Shown: piece after piece, positions 24,017-32,633 of the stretch
Layout: each line of letters opens with the position of its first letter
Numbering within the stretch: the first letter of the stretch is position 1
DNA from: Streptomyces sp. S.PB5
GTDB taxonomy: Bacteria; Actinomycetota; Actinomycetes; Streptomycetales; Streptomycetaceae
DNA: 64,000 nt
Assembly (NCBI RefSeq): GCF_030403745.1
Contig: NZ_JAQMWP010000007.1
Span: 1 to 64,000 of the forward strand
Direction: 5' to 3'
Notes under the pieces: model-generated
What the model was told of the DNA's origin: nothing
What the model saw: only the letters and a program-made list of their open reading frames with translations
Database searches by the model: none
Translations under genes and position numbers: made by a program

Positions 24017-24949
24017 GTGGGGGTCTTCGTCTTTCTGCCACTGGTCCTGCCGCTCACGGCCTGGCCGGTCGCCCGTCTCGCCGAGCAGCGTCTGCATCCG
24101 CGTACGGCCACCCGGCTGCTGACCGGCGTGGCCGCGGTGATGGCCGCGTGCAGCACGGTGTGCCTGGGGCTGCTCATGGTCGTCGGCACCGCCCAGCTGC
24201 CCGGCAACCCGCTGCCGGACGGCTGGTCCGACCCCGAGGTGCGCGCGGCCGTCCCCTACGACGAGGTCGCCGGCAAAGCGGCCATCCCCGTGCTGTGCGC
24301 GGTGGTCGTGGCCTGCGCCCGGACGCTGTGGCGGCACCGCCGGGTCCGCCGTCGCGCGCACCGGGCCCTTGCCGGGCTGCCCGGCAGGGAGGTCGCGGTC
24401 CTGCCCGACCGGACGCCCTACGCGTACGCACTCCCCGGCGGCCGACGCGGCCGGGTCGTCGTGACCAGCGCCCTGCTCGACTCCTTGGAGCCGGCCGAGC
24501 GCCGGGCCCTGTTCGCCCATGAGCGGGCCCATCTCGCCGCCCGTCACCACCGCCACCTGCTCGCCGTGCGGCTGGCGGCGCGGGCCAACCCGTTTCTGCG
24601 CCCCCTGTGCACCGCGGTGGCGTACACGGCGGAGCGCTGGGCCGACGAGGAGGCCGCCGGGGTGGTCGGCAGCCGTCGTACCGTGGCCCGGGCGATCGGC
24701 AAGGCGGCCCTGGTCTCCCGCGGCGCGCCGCTGCCCACGCTCGCCGGTTTCGCCGCGCCGGGGCCGGTGCCGCGGCGGGTGGCCGCCCTGCTCGGGCCCG
24801 CGCCGGCCGGACGCCGCTGGCCGTCGGTCTTCACCTCAGTGGGGCTCGCGGCGTGGGGGGCCGCAGCGGGGGCGGCGGTGTCGGCGATGTCGTCCGCCAA
24901 CTCGGCCGTGACGATGGTGCTCATCCTGCACGCGGCGACACCGCTCTGA
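24017..24949 (+). CDS. M56 family (BlaR1-like) membrane metallopeptidase
   Basis: 310 residues with hydrophobic segments at the N-terminus, near 30-55, near 90-105 and near the C-terminus. The zinc-protease motif HERAH (FAHERAHLAARHH) is followed by a downstream ERWADEEA that supplies the third ligand. There is no C-terminal penicillin-binding sensor domain, so it is the short M56 form common in actinobacteria. It probably antagonises the adjacent BlaI-like repressor; the signal is unknown. Confidence 0.85.
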   Translation: MGVFVFLPLVLPLTAWPVARLAEQRLHPRTATRLLTGVAAVMAACSTVCLGLLMVVGTAQLPGNPLPDGWSDPEVRAAVPYDEVAGKAAIPVLCAVVVACARTLWRHRRVRRRAHRALAGLPGREVAVLPDRTPYAYALPGGRRGRVVVTSALLDSLEPAERRALFAHERAHLAARHHRHLLAVRLAARANPFLRPLCTAVAYTAERWADEEAAGVVGSRRTVARAIGKAALVSRGAPLPTLAGFAAPGPVPRRVAALLGPAPAGRRWPSVFTSVGLAAWGAAAGAAVSAMSSANSAVTMVLILHAATPL

Positions 24950-25197
24950 GCCGGCCTTCGGCGGCTCGCACAAGTGGCACAGGGGGCACGCAGGGGGTTC
25001 TCAGGCGCACGTGGTCCCCTCAGGTGTGCGTTTTCGCATGCGGGGTAGCCGACGGCGTGTCCGTCCGGCATGCCGTGGCCACTCCCGATAGGCCGGGTGA
25101 CGGTGCCCGCACTGGTTGCAGGGCGCACCGAGTCTGACCGCGTCTATCAGGTAGGTGAAGAGGGATCCGTTCCGCCGCCGGTACACCGAACACGTCC

Positions 25198-26397
25198 TTG
25201 GCCGTCGTCGACCGGGCGGAGGTGATGCCCGGACCCGGCGGCAGAGCCGGCGGCCCGGACGCCCCGGCCGGCAGAGGCTTCCCGTCGGCGGCGGTGCGGA
25301 GTCGGCGGGTGGGCGGGCTGGACGGGTTGCGGACCCTGGCGGTCGGGCTGGTCGTCTTCTATCACCTGGGGGAGGAGCGGCTGCCCGGTGGTTCCGTCGG
25401 GGTGGACGTCTTCTTCACCCTCAGCGGGTTCGTGATCACCAGGCTGCTGATCGCCGAGTACGCCCGCACCGGGACCCTCGACCTGGCCGGGTTCTACCGG
25501 CGGCGCTGGCGGCGGCTGGTCCCGGCGCTCGTGGCTGTCTGCGCGGTGACCGCGGTGCTGGATCTCACCACGTCGCTGTGGGGTTTCGACGGCGCGCTGG
25601 AGGCCGCCGGACTGGCCCTGGTGTCCGTGGTGAACCTCGTGCGGGCCGCACAGCCCGGCGAGTACTCGGATCTGGGCGCGCCGCTGGCGCACACCTGGTC
25701 GCTGGGTGTGGAGGAGCAGTTCTATCTGGCCTGGCCGCTGGTCCTGCTGTTCCTCCTGCGGTGGCTGCGCGCCCGTACGGTGATGATCTGGGCGGCCGTG
25801 CTGTGCACGCTGCCGCTGGTGTGGCGGTTCGCGCTGTGGGGACCGGACGCGGCGCATCGCATCTACAACGGCACCGACACCCGGGCGGACCAGCTGCTGG
25901 CCGGTGCCCTGCTCGCCGTGGTGCTGGCCCGGCTGCGTGCCGACGATCCCCGGCTGGAGCGGCTGCGCGGGTGGGCGGGGCCGATGGCCTGGTCCGCACT
26001 GGGGGTGCTGGCGCTGGTCGCCTGGCGGGCGCCGGTCAGCGGTGACCACGGGTGGGCGACGGCCGCCTGGTACACGGTCGGGTTCCTGGGGGTGGCCGTG
26101 GTGTCGGCCGCCCTGATCGCGGGGCTGGAACTGCGGCCGCAGGGAACGCTGTCCCGGCTGCTGTCGCTGTCGCCGCTGGCCTGGACCGGCCGCTGTCTGA
26201 GCTACGGGATGTATCTCTGGCACTATCCGGTCATTCGTCTGCTGGCCTCGCTCGGGGTGGACGGCTGGTGGCGCGCGATGGGGACGGTGGTCCTGACCGG
26301 CGCGGCCGCGCTCGCCTCGTACCACCTCGTCGAACGCCGGTTCCTGCGGGCCGGCGGGCCTCGCTCGCCGTCGTCCGCGACGACGAGGGCCGTCTGA
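25198..26397 (+). CDS. Acyltransferase 3 (OafA/YrhL-like) membrane protein
   Basis: 399 residues with about ten membrane segments. Family motifs are LDGLRTLAVGLVVFYH (catalytic His near residue 56), VGVDVFFTLSGFVITRLL, FYRRRWRRLVPAL, and HTWSLGVEEQFYL with the conserved EEQFY. Such proteins O-acylate cell-wall or lipid glycans. The start is TTG 25198; ATG 25225 is an alternative. No SGNH domain is present. The last codons overlap, in another frame, a stray CBS-domain tail (26361-26456), so the C-terminus may be a junction product. Confidence 0.85.
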   Translation: MAVVDRAEVMPGPGGRAGGPDAPAGRGFPSAAVRSRRVGGLDGLRTLAVGLVVFYHLGEERLPGGSVGVDVFFTLSGFVITRLLIAEYARTGTLDLAGFYRRRWRRLVPALVAVCAVTAVLDLTTSLWGFDGALEAAGLALVSVVNLVRAAQPGEYSDLGAPLAHTWSLGVEEQFYLAWPLVLLFLLRWLRARTVMIWAAVLCTLPLVWRFALWGPDAAHRIYNGTDTRADQLLAGALLAVVLARLRADDPRLERLRGWAGPMAWSALGVLALVAWRAPVSGDHGWATAAWYTVGFLGVAVVSAALIAGLELRPQGTLSRLLSLSPLAWTGRCLSYGMYLWHYPVIRLLASLGVDGWWRAMGTVVLTGAAALASYHLVERRFLRAGGPRSPSSATTRAV

Positions 26398-26456
26398 CGG
26401 GGCTGGTGACACTGGACGACCTGCTGGCGCGGTTGTTGCATCCGCAGGGGGTGTGA
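26361..26456 (+). pseudogene. Leftover C-terminal tail of a CBS-domain (CNNM/CorC-like) protein
   Basis: In a frame different from the acyltransferase, 31 residues read LAVVRDDEGRLTGLVTLDDL and then LLARLLHPQGV before a TGA. This is the closing strand-helix of a CBS domain as found at the end of hemolysin-C/CNNM proteins. No start or preceding CBS sequence is present. It overlaps the last 37 bp of the acyltransferase gene, suggesting a deletion or insertion boundary. Confidence 0.6.
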
Positions 26457-26472
26457 CACGCAGGCGGTGAGG

Positions 26473-26525
26473 GGGGGAGTCGGGAAGACCGACGCCGTAC
26501 GACGCGATCGGCGCCCGACTCCCCC
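26473..26525. terminator. Bidirectional terminator between acyltransferase and MMPL genes
   Basis: GGGGGAGTCGGG (26473-26484) pairs with CCCGACTCCCCC (26514-26525), followed by TTTCCCCCTT. It lies between two converging genes and can serve both. Confidence 0.65.
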
Positions 26526-26553
26526 TTTCCCCCTTGTCCGGTCCGCCTCGGCG

Positions 26554-28668
26554 TCAGACCGTCTCGTGGGCCGAACCCCGCGCGACGCTCCCGGCGGTGT
26601 GCCGTTCCTCCTCGGCGGGCCGGCGGAAGAGGCGGCCGGGCCACCAGAACCAGCGGCCCATGTCGAGGGCGAGGGCGGGGACCAGGACCGTGCGGACGAG
26701 GAAGGTGTCCAGCAGGACGCCGATGCCGACCAGCACGCCCATCTGGGCCATGGTCACCAGAGGAAGCCCGGCGAACACGGCGAAGGTCGCGGCGAGGACG
26801 ACGCCGGCGGAGGTGATGACCCCTCCGGTGCTGGTCAGGCCCTCCAGGACACCCCGCGTATGGCCGAGACGCGCGGCCTCCTCCTTCACCCGGTGCATGA
26901 GGAAGATGTTGTAGTCGATGCCGAGGGCGACCAGGAAGACGAAGCCCAGCAGCGGGATCGACCAGTCGACGCCCGCGAAGCCCAGGACGTGCTCGAAGAG
27001 CAGGTTCGAGGCGCCGAGCGCGGCGAAGTACGACAGCACGACCGTGGCCAGGAGCAGCACCGGGGCGACCAGGGCCCGCAGGAGCCGGATCAGTACGACG
27101 AGGACGACCAGGAGCACGATCGGGATGACCGTGTTCAGGTCGCGGTCGGCCGCGCGCTGGGTGTCCAGCGTCTCCGCGGTGGTGCCGCCGACCAGGGCGC
27201 CCATCGGATGGACGGCGTCCCGCAGGGCGTCGATGGTGTCCTCGGCCGCGCGGCTGTCCGGGGCGTCCTCGAGCACGACGGAGACAGTGCTGAGCTCGCC
27301 GTCCGGGGTGCGCTCGCCGTCCTCGACGCGGGCCACACCCTCGACGGCCGCCGCGGCCGCGCGGACCTCGGCGGCCCTGGGGGTGCCGGTGACGACGGTC
27401 GCCGGGTCCGAGGCCCCCGAGGGGTAGTGCGCCGAGATCCTCTCCTGGGCGACGACCGACTCCGGCTTGTCCTGGAACATCTCGGCCTGGGTCAGGCCCA
27501 TGGTGATGCCGGCCGCGCTGAGGGCGAGCACGCCGGTGACGGCCACGGACATCAGCCACGACCAGCGGGGGCGTCGGGCGACCGCCGCTCCGACGCGGGA
27601 CCAGACGGTGTGCGGCTTGCGGGCCGGTGTGCCCTGGCGCGGGACGAAGGGCCAGAAGACCCAGCGGCCGGTCAGGACGAGCAGCGCCGGCAGCACGGTG
27701 ACCATGGCGAGGAAGGCACAGACGACACCGACCGCGCCGACCAGGCCCAGCGAACGGGAGGAGTTGATGTCGGCGAAGGCCAGGCAGGCCAGACCGACCG
27801 CGATGGTGGCCGCCGAGGCCAGGATCGCCGGGCCGGAGCGGGCCAGCGCGAGACGCATCGCCTCCTGCCGGTCGGCGTGGCGGTGCAGTTCCTCGCGGTA
27901 GCGGGCGATGAGCAGCAGGGCGTAGTCGGTGCCGACACCGAAGACGAGGACCATCAGCACGCCGGCGCTCTGCGGATTGACGGGCAGACCCGCGTGCTCG
28001 GCCAGCAGATAGGTGCTGACCTGGGTGAGGACGGCGGCGAAGCCGACGGACAGCAGCGGGAGCAGCCACAGCACCGGGCTGCGGTACGTGATCAGCAGCA
28101 GGACGGCCACGACCAGGCCGGTGGCGAGCAGCAGGGTGGAGTCGAGGCTGTCGAAGACCGCCACCGAGTCGGTGAGGGAGCCGGCGGGGCCGCCGACCTC
28201 GACGTCGACGCCGGGCGGCGCGTTGGCCCCGGCGAGGTCCCGCAGTTCGTCGACCTTGTCGGTGATGCCGTCCTCGTCGGCCAGCGGGACGACGGTCATC
28301 GCGGCCTCGCCGTCCTCCGACGGGATCGGCGGCGAGACCGCCTCGCCCGCGGGGAGGAGCCCGGCGAAGGAGGTCCGGTCGGCCCGCGCGCTCGCCTCCG
28401 CGCCCTCGCCGGTGTAGACGACGACGGCGGGTACGACCGTGTCGGTACGGAACTTCTCCAGCTCCGTGTTGACCCGCGCGGACTCCGCGCCGCGCGGCAG
28501 GAAGGCGTTGGGGCTCGTGTCCTCGACGTCGCCGAGCTTGCCGGCCAGCGGGCCGAGGGCGACGGTGACGATCAGCCAGGCCGCCAGGACGAGGCTCCCC
28601 CAGAGGGGGTGCCCCCACCCGCGCCGCCCGCCGGGCGTACGGGCGATGCGCGTGAGAAGCGCACGCAT
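26554..28668 (-). CDS. MMPL-family RND transporter
   Basis: 704 residues in two homologous halves. Each has one N-terminal membrane helix, a large extracytoplasmic loop and a five-helix bundle. GVGTDYALLLIARYREE and ALGIDYNIFLMHRVKEE carry the paired Asp-Tyr proton-relay motifs of MMPL proteins. These export lipids or drugs using proton motive force. ATG 28668 begins MRALLTRIARTPGG. It lies downstream of an ArsR-type regulator and a small coiled-coil membrane protein on the same strand, so it may be their regulated target. Confidence 0.88.
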   Translation of the reverse strand: MRALLTRIARTPGGRRGWGHPLWGSLVLAAWLIVTVALGPLAGKLGDVEDTSPNAFLPRGAESARVNTELEKFRTDTVVPAVVVYTGEGAEASARADRTSFAGLLPAGEAVSPPIPSEDGEAAMTVVPLADEDGITDKVDELRDLAGANAPPGVDVEVGGPAGSLTDSVAVFDSLDSTLLLATGLVVAVLLLITYRSPVLWLLPLLSVGFAAVLTQVSTYLLAEHAGLPVNPQSAGVLMVLVFGVGTDYALLLIARYREELHRHADRQEAMRLALARSGPAILASAATIAVGLACLAFADINSSRSLGLVGAVGVVCAFLAMVTVLPALLVLTGRWVFWPFVPRQGTPARKPHTVWSRVGAAVARRPRWSWLMSVAVTGVLALSAAGITMGLTQAEMFQDKPESVVAQERISAHYPSGASDPATVVTGTPRAAEVRAAAAAVEGVARVEDGERTPDGELSTVSVVLEDAPDSRAAEDTIDALRDAVHPMGALVGGTTAETLDTQRAADRDLNTVIPIVLLVVLVVLIRLLRALVAPVLLLATVVLSYFAALGASNLLFEHVLGFAGVDWSIPLLGFVFLVALGIDYNIFLMHRVKEEAARLGHTRGVLEGLTSTGGVITSAGVVLAATFAVFAGLPLVTMAQMGVLVGIGVLLDTFLVRTVLVPALALDMGRWFWWPGRLFRRPAEEERHTAGSVARGSAHETV

Positions 28669-28853
28669 GAGTAGTCTCCTTCGTGTGGGGCACGCCGCCG
28701 CCGGTCATGACCGGCGGCAGGGCGCACAGAGCCCGCACCACGGCGTTTGAGGTGTGACGACCTGCCGTGGCGTGCGGGGTGGATGTGTCCGGATGTGCTC
28801 TTGCGTGGTACGGCCGGGAGTTGCCGCTCCCGGCCGTACCCGCACCGCCGGTG

Positions 28854-29168
28854 TCATTCGATCTCGCGCATCATCTTCTCCATCGATCCGACCGCGAGCC
28901 GGGTCTGTGTCAGCTCGTCGAGGGTCTGCCGCTGTTCCTCGACCGTGCGGCGCTGCAACTCCACGGTGTCCTCCAGGAGTTGTGCGTACTTCGTGGCGAG
29001 TTCCTTGTACTGCTCCTCGCGCGCGGCCAGCATCCGGGCCCGCCAGGTGGCGGCGACCTGCCAGACGATCACGATCAGCAGGGTGAAGAGTCCGGCCGCA
29101 CCCACGGCGCCGACCAGAATCCCCAGCTCGTCCTCCGTGGCGGCGAGCGTCACCAGTTGCTCGTTCAC
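28854..29168 (-). CDS. Membrane-anchored coiled-coil protein (104 aa)
   Basis: GTG 29168 overlaps the ArsR stop by 4 bp (GTGA). After a short acidic N-terminus comes one membrane helix (ILVGAVGAAGLFTLLIVIVW). A long heptad-like cytoplasmic helix follows (EEQYKELATKYAQLLEDTVE and onwards to LTQTRLAVGSMEKMM). No catalytic domain. It probably oligomerises at the membrane. Coupling to the regulator suggests a scaffold or sensor role; unproven. Confidence 0.7.
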   Translation of the reverse strand: MNEQLVTLAATEDELGILVGAVGAAGLFTLLIVIVWQVAATWRARMLAAREEQYKELATKYAQLLEDTVELQRRTVEEQRQTLDELTQTRLAVGSMEKMMREIE

Positions 29169-29527
29169 TTCGCTTCCTCTTTCGCGCTCCGGTCGGTCCG
29201 GTCGGCTGTCTCGGTGATCGTCGCGGCCGCCCGTGCGATGACCTGGGGTGTCAACTCGTAGAAGAAAGGGGTGACTTCGTAGTACTTCATCGCCTTGCCG
29301 TCCTCTGCGAGCTCCAGCGTGCCGACGACCAGGCCAGCCGCTTCCAGGCGCTGCAGATGCATGTGCAGCAGCGGACGGCCCATACCGATCTCGCGGGCCA
29401 GCGCACTGACGTAGTTCCGGCGCTCCACGAGCGCCGCGACGATCCGCATCCGGTGCGGATTGCCCAGCGCGGAGAGCATCTTCAGCAACTCGTCGCCCGT
29501 CGGCGCCGCAGACGGGACCTCGGGCAT
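29165..29527 (-). CDS. ArsR-type winged helix-turn-helix regulator
   Basis: 120 residues. LLKMLSALGNPHRMRIVAAL, then LAREIGMGRPLLHMHLQRLE and AAGLVVG, is the ArsR/SmtB-like wHTH. No obvious metal-binding cysteines are present, so the signal is not a thiol-bound metal. It is divergent from the histidine kinase at 29703, and two inverted repeats in the intergenic region are probable operators. Starts at ATG 29527. Confidence 0.8.
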   Translation of the reverse strand: MPEVPSAAPTGDELLKMLSALGNPHRMRIVAALVERRNYVSALAREIGMGRPLLHMHLQRLEAAGLVVGTLELAEDGKAMKYYEVTPFFYELTPQVIARAAATITETADRTDRSAKEEAK

Positions 29528-29547
29528 CGCGGCCCCTTTCCGTCGTA

Positions 29548-29600
29548 CCTGTCAGAAAAGACTGACAGGCGTGGCGGACACCTGTCAAAGATTCCTGACA
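29548..29600. promoter_or_regulatory. Two related inverted repeats, probable ArsR-type operators
   Basis: Site 1 is CCTGTCAG (29548-29555), 6 bases, CTGACAGG (29562-29569). Site 2 repeats the half-sites TGTCA (29583-29587) and TGACA (29596-29600) with an 8-base gap. They lie 20-75 bp upstream of the ArsR-type gene and about 100 bp before the divergent kinase, so the regulator probably autoregulates here. Confidence 0.6.
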
Positions 29601-29702
29601 CATATCGGGGACGGATCGGGGACATCTCAGGGTCGGGTCGGGGACCCGCGGGTACTCCCGGTGTCGTATGCACGCCTCGGCAGCCGCTCCTACGGTGGCA
29701 AG

Positions 29703-30878
29703 GTGACGACCTTCGACCGTCTTGCCGCCCGGCTGCGGACACTGTCCCCGGGCACCGTGGATCTGCTGGTGGTGGCCGTGGTCGGCTGGTTCACCGGCCT
29801 GGACGCGGCGGCGAACGAGCCCGAGTACCGGCAGGCGGACCGGCTCACGTGGCTGCTGCTGGTGGTCTCGCTGCTCGCTCTGGTGTGGCGGCGGCGGTGG
29901 CCCGTGGCGGTCGCGCTGGTGACTGGGGCCGCGTGCGCGGGCTGGGCGTTGCACGGACACATCGGGGAGCTGCTGAACCTGCCGGTGCTCGTCGCCCTGT
30001 ACACCGTCGCCGTGCAGGGCGACCGGCGGCGCACGCTGTGGACCGGGCTCGTCGCCTCGCTCACGTCGGGCGGGGTGGCACTGTGGGTGGGCAGCGAGGT
30101 GGTGAATCCGCAAGGCTTGCCGGTGCTGGAGATGCTGTGGCCGCTGGTGCCGCTGCTGCTGGGCGAAGTGGTGCGTACGCGGCGGCAGTTGCTCGCCGAG
30201 TACGCGGCACGGACGGCTCGTGCCGAGGCGGAGCGGGAGCGGGAGGCGGCGCGCCGGGTACGGGAGGAGCGGGTGCGGATCGCCCGGGAACTGCACGATG
30301 TCGTCGCGCACACGGTGACGGCGATGACGGTGCAGGCCGGAGTGGCGCTGGACGCCTTCGACGCGCAGCCGGAGACCGCCCGGGCCGCGGTACGGCAGGT
30401 GCGCCACTCGGGCAAGGAGGCCCTGCGGGAGCTGCGGGCCACCGTCGGAGTGCTGCGGGACGCGGAGGGGGAGCCGGTGGAGCCGATGCCGGGGATCGGT
30501 CGACTGGACGATCTCGTCGGGCGGTTCGCGGGCGGCGGCGTCGAGATCACGCTGCGCCAGGAGGCGGCCGATGACGACGTGCCCTCGGTGGTGGGGCTCG
30601 CCGTGTACCGGATCGTGCAGGAGGCGCTGACGAATGTGCTCAAGCACTCCGGAGCCCGGCACGCCTCGGTCTCCGTCGCCCGGCGGGACGGGGCGCTCAC
30701 GGTGGAGGTCGTCGACGACGGGCGCCCCACGGAGCCGGCCACGGGCGGATTCGGGCTGATAGGGATGCGGGAGCGGGCGGCCGCCGCCGCGGGCCGGATC
30801 GACGCCGGACCGCTGCCCGGCGGGGGCTTCCGGGTGCGGGCGGAACTCCCGGTCGACGAGGGAGGGATCCGCCGATGA
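29703..30878 (+). CDS. Sensor histidine kinase (NarL/DesK-type)
   Basis: 391 residues. Four to five membrane helices lie in the first 165 residues. A HisKA_3 domain with H-box RVRIARELHDVVAHTVTAM follows, then an HATPase domain with N-box VQEALTNVLKHSG and G-box FGLIGMRERA. It phosphorylates the adjacent LuxR-type regulator, whose ATG overlaps its stop (ATGA). Start is GTG 29703. The long linker is rich in Arg/Glu (REREAARRVREE), typical of a signalling helix. Confidence 0.9.
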   Translation: MTTFDRLAARLRTLSPGTVDLLVVAVVGWFTGLDAAANEPEYRQADRLTWLLLVVSLLALVWRRRWPVAVALVTGAACAGWALHGHIGELLNLPVLVALYTVAVQGDRRRTLWTGLVASLTSGGVALWVGSEVVNPQGLPVLEMLWPLVPLLLGEVVRTRRQLLAEYAARTARAEAEREREAARRVREERVRIARELHDVVAHTVTAMTVQAGVALDAFDAQPETARAAVRQVRHSGKEALRELRATVGVLRDAEGEPVEPMPGIGRLDDLVGRFAGGGVEITLRQEAADDDVPSVVGLAVYRIVQEALTNVLKHSGARHASVSVARRDGALTVEVVDDGRPTEPATGGFGLIGMRERAAAAAGRIDAGPLPGGGFRVRAELPVDEGGIRR

Positions 30879-31543
30879 CCGTGCGGGTGGTGCTCGCGGA
30901 CGACCAGACGGTAGTCCGCGCGGGCTTCCGGGCGCTGCTGGACCTGACCGAGGACCTGGTGGTGGTCGCGGAGGCGCCCGACGGGGCGCAGGCCGTCGAG
31001 GCGGTCCGGCTGACCCGGCCCGACGTCGTCCTGATGGACATCCGCATGCCCGGCGTCGACGGCATCGAGGCCACCCGGCGCATCGCCGCCGACCCCGACC
31101 TGGACGCCGTACGGGTGCTGGTCCTCACCACGTACCAGCTCGACGCGTATGTCTTCGAGGCCCTGCGCCACGGCGCGGCCGGCTTCCTGCTCAAGGACAT
31201 CGAGCCGGACGATCTGCGTGCGGCGATCCGCACGGTCGCCGCCGGACAGAGCCTGCTCGCCCCGGCCGTCACCCGTTCCGTCGTGGAGGAGTTCGCGCGT
31301 CTGAAGGGCCCGGAGGCGGCCGGTGCCGAGCGGCTGACCGTGCTCACCGAGCGGGAACGCGAGGTCATGGCGCTGGTCGCGGCCGGACTGAGCAACCAGG
31401 AGATCGGCCGCGAGCTGCTGATGAGTCCGCTGACCGCCAAGACGCATGTGAGCCGGGCGATGATCAAACTGGGGGCGCGGGACCGGGCCCAGCTGGTGGT
31501 GCTGGCCTACGAGACGGGGCTGGTCAGGGCGGGGGAGGCGTAA
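30875..31543 (+). CDS. LuxR/NarL-family response regulator
   Basis: 222 residues. The receiver domain has the DDQ acidic pair, the phospho-acceptor Asp in VVLMDIRMPG and the conserved Lys in LLKDIEPD. The C-terminal LuxR HTH has LTEREREVMALVAAGLSNQE and TAKTHVSRAMIKLGARDR. It is paired with the overlapping kinase gene. An ABC exporter follows 170 bp downstream and is the likely target, as commonly seen in Streptomyces. Confidence 0.92.
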   Translation: MTVRVVLADDQTVVRAGFRALLDLTEDLVVVAEAPDGAQAVEAVRLTRPDVVLMDIRMPGVDGIEATRRIAADPDLDAVRVLVLTTYQLDAYVFEALRHGAAGFLLKDIEPDDLRAAIRTVAAGQSLLAPAVTRSVVEEFARLKGPEAAGAERLTVLTEREREVMALVAAGLSNQEIGRELLMSPLTAKTHVSRAMIKLGARDRAQLVVLAYETGLVRAGEA

Positions 31544-31715
31544 GGGCGTCGGCCGGCCGTGCAGCGACGGCGCCGGCGAAGTGCGGGGCGGCGAGCGGGA
31601 GGTGCGCGGCCCTCCGTGCGTGGGCCCTCCTCCCGTAGGCCCTCCTCCCGTGGGAGTAGTGGCGGACTCCCGTCGTCGGATTCCCGTTCCGCCCGCTCCG
31701 CCTAGCGTCGAGAGC

Positions 31716-32633
31716 GTGATCGAAGCTGTGCACCTCACCAAACGTTACGGCGCGAAGACCGCCGTGGACGGGCTGTCGTTCACCGTGCGGCCCGGCAAGG
31801 TCACCGGATTCCTCGGCCCGAACGGCGCCGGGAAGTCCACCACCATGCGGCTCATCATGGGCCTGGACGCGCCCAGTGCGGGCTCGGTGACCATCGGCGG
31901 CAGACCGTACGCCCGGCTTGCCGCACCACTGCGGACGGTCGGCTGTCTCCTCGACGCCAAGGCCGTGCACGGCGGCCGCACGGCGTACCGGCACCTGGCC
32001 GGCCTCGCGGCGAGCAACGGCATCCCGCGCCGCCGGGTCGACGACGTCCTGGACCTGACCGGACTCGGAGAGGTCGCCGGGGAACGCGTCAAGGGCTTCT
32101 CGCTCGGAATGGCCGGGCGGCTCGGCATCGCCGCCGCACTGCTCGGCGACCCCGAGGTGCTGATCCTCGACGAACCCGTCAACGGCCTCGACACCGAGGG
32201 CGTCCGCTGGATCCGCAACCTCCTCAAGTCCCTTGCCGCACAAGGCCGTACGGTCCTCCTCTCCAGCCATCTGATGAGCGAGACGGAACTGACCGCCGAC
32301 CACCTGATCGTGATCGGCCGCGGCAGACTGCTGGCCGACACCCCCGTGCGCGACTTCATCGAGACCAACTCCCGTGCCCGGACGGTGGTCGGCTCCCCGG
32401 AGCCCGAGCGGCTGCGCGACCTGCTGCTCGCCCAGGGGGCGGCCGTGCGTCCCGGCCCCCGGGGCGGCTGGTGCGTGGACGGTCTCGAAGCGGCCGCCAT
32501 CGGAGACCTGGCCCGCGCCCACGGACTCGCCGTCCACGAACTCACGCCCGTGCACTCCTCGTTGGAGGAGGTCTACACGGCCCTGTCGCGGGACGCGGCG
32601 GAGTACCGGAGCAGGCAGGAGGCCGCGCGATGA
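31716..32633 (+). CDS. ABC transporter ATP-binding protein (DrrA-like exporter)
   Basis: 305 residues from GTG 31716. Walker A is GPNGAGKST, the signature is a degenerate SLGMAG (in GFSLGMAGRLGIAAALL), Walker B is LILDEPVNGLD, and the switch His lies in LLSSHLMSE. The C-terminal 80 residues are the DrrA-type extension. Its stop overlaps the permease ATG. Upstream (31590-31650) CCCTCCTCCCGT occurs twice in tandem, a possible regulator site. Confidence 0.88.
   Translation: MIEAVHLTKRYGAKTAVDGLSFTVRPGKVTGFLGPNGAGKSTTMRLIMGLDAPSAGSVTIGGRPYARLAAPLRTVGCLLDAKAVHGGRTAYRHLAGLAASNGIPRRRVDDVLDLTGLGEVAGERVKGFSLGMAGRLGIAAALLGDPEVLILDEPVNGLDTEGVRWIRNLLKSLAAQGRTVLLSSHLMSETELTADHLIVIGRGRLLADTPVRDFIETNSRARTVVGSPEPERLRDLLLAQGAAVRPGPRGGWCVDGLEAAAIGDLARAHGLAVHELTPVHSSLEEVYTALSRDAAEYRSRQEAAR

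Noticed and set aside
28854..30662. Very long minus-strand frame across the ArsR and histidine-kinase genes
   Set aside because: Only its last 105 codons are the real coiled-coil gene; the rest is antisense to the kinase.
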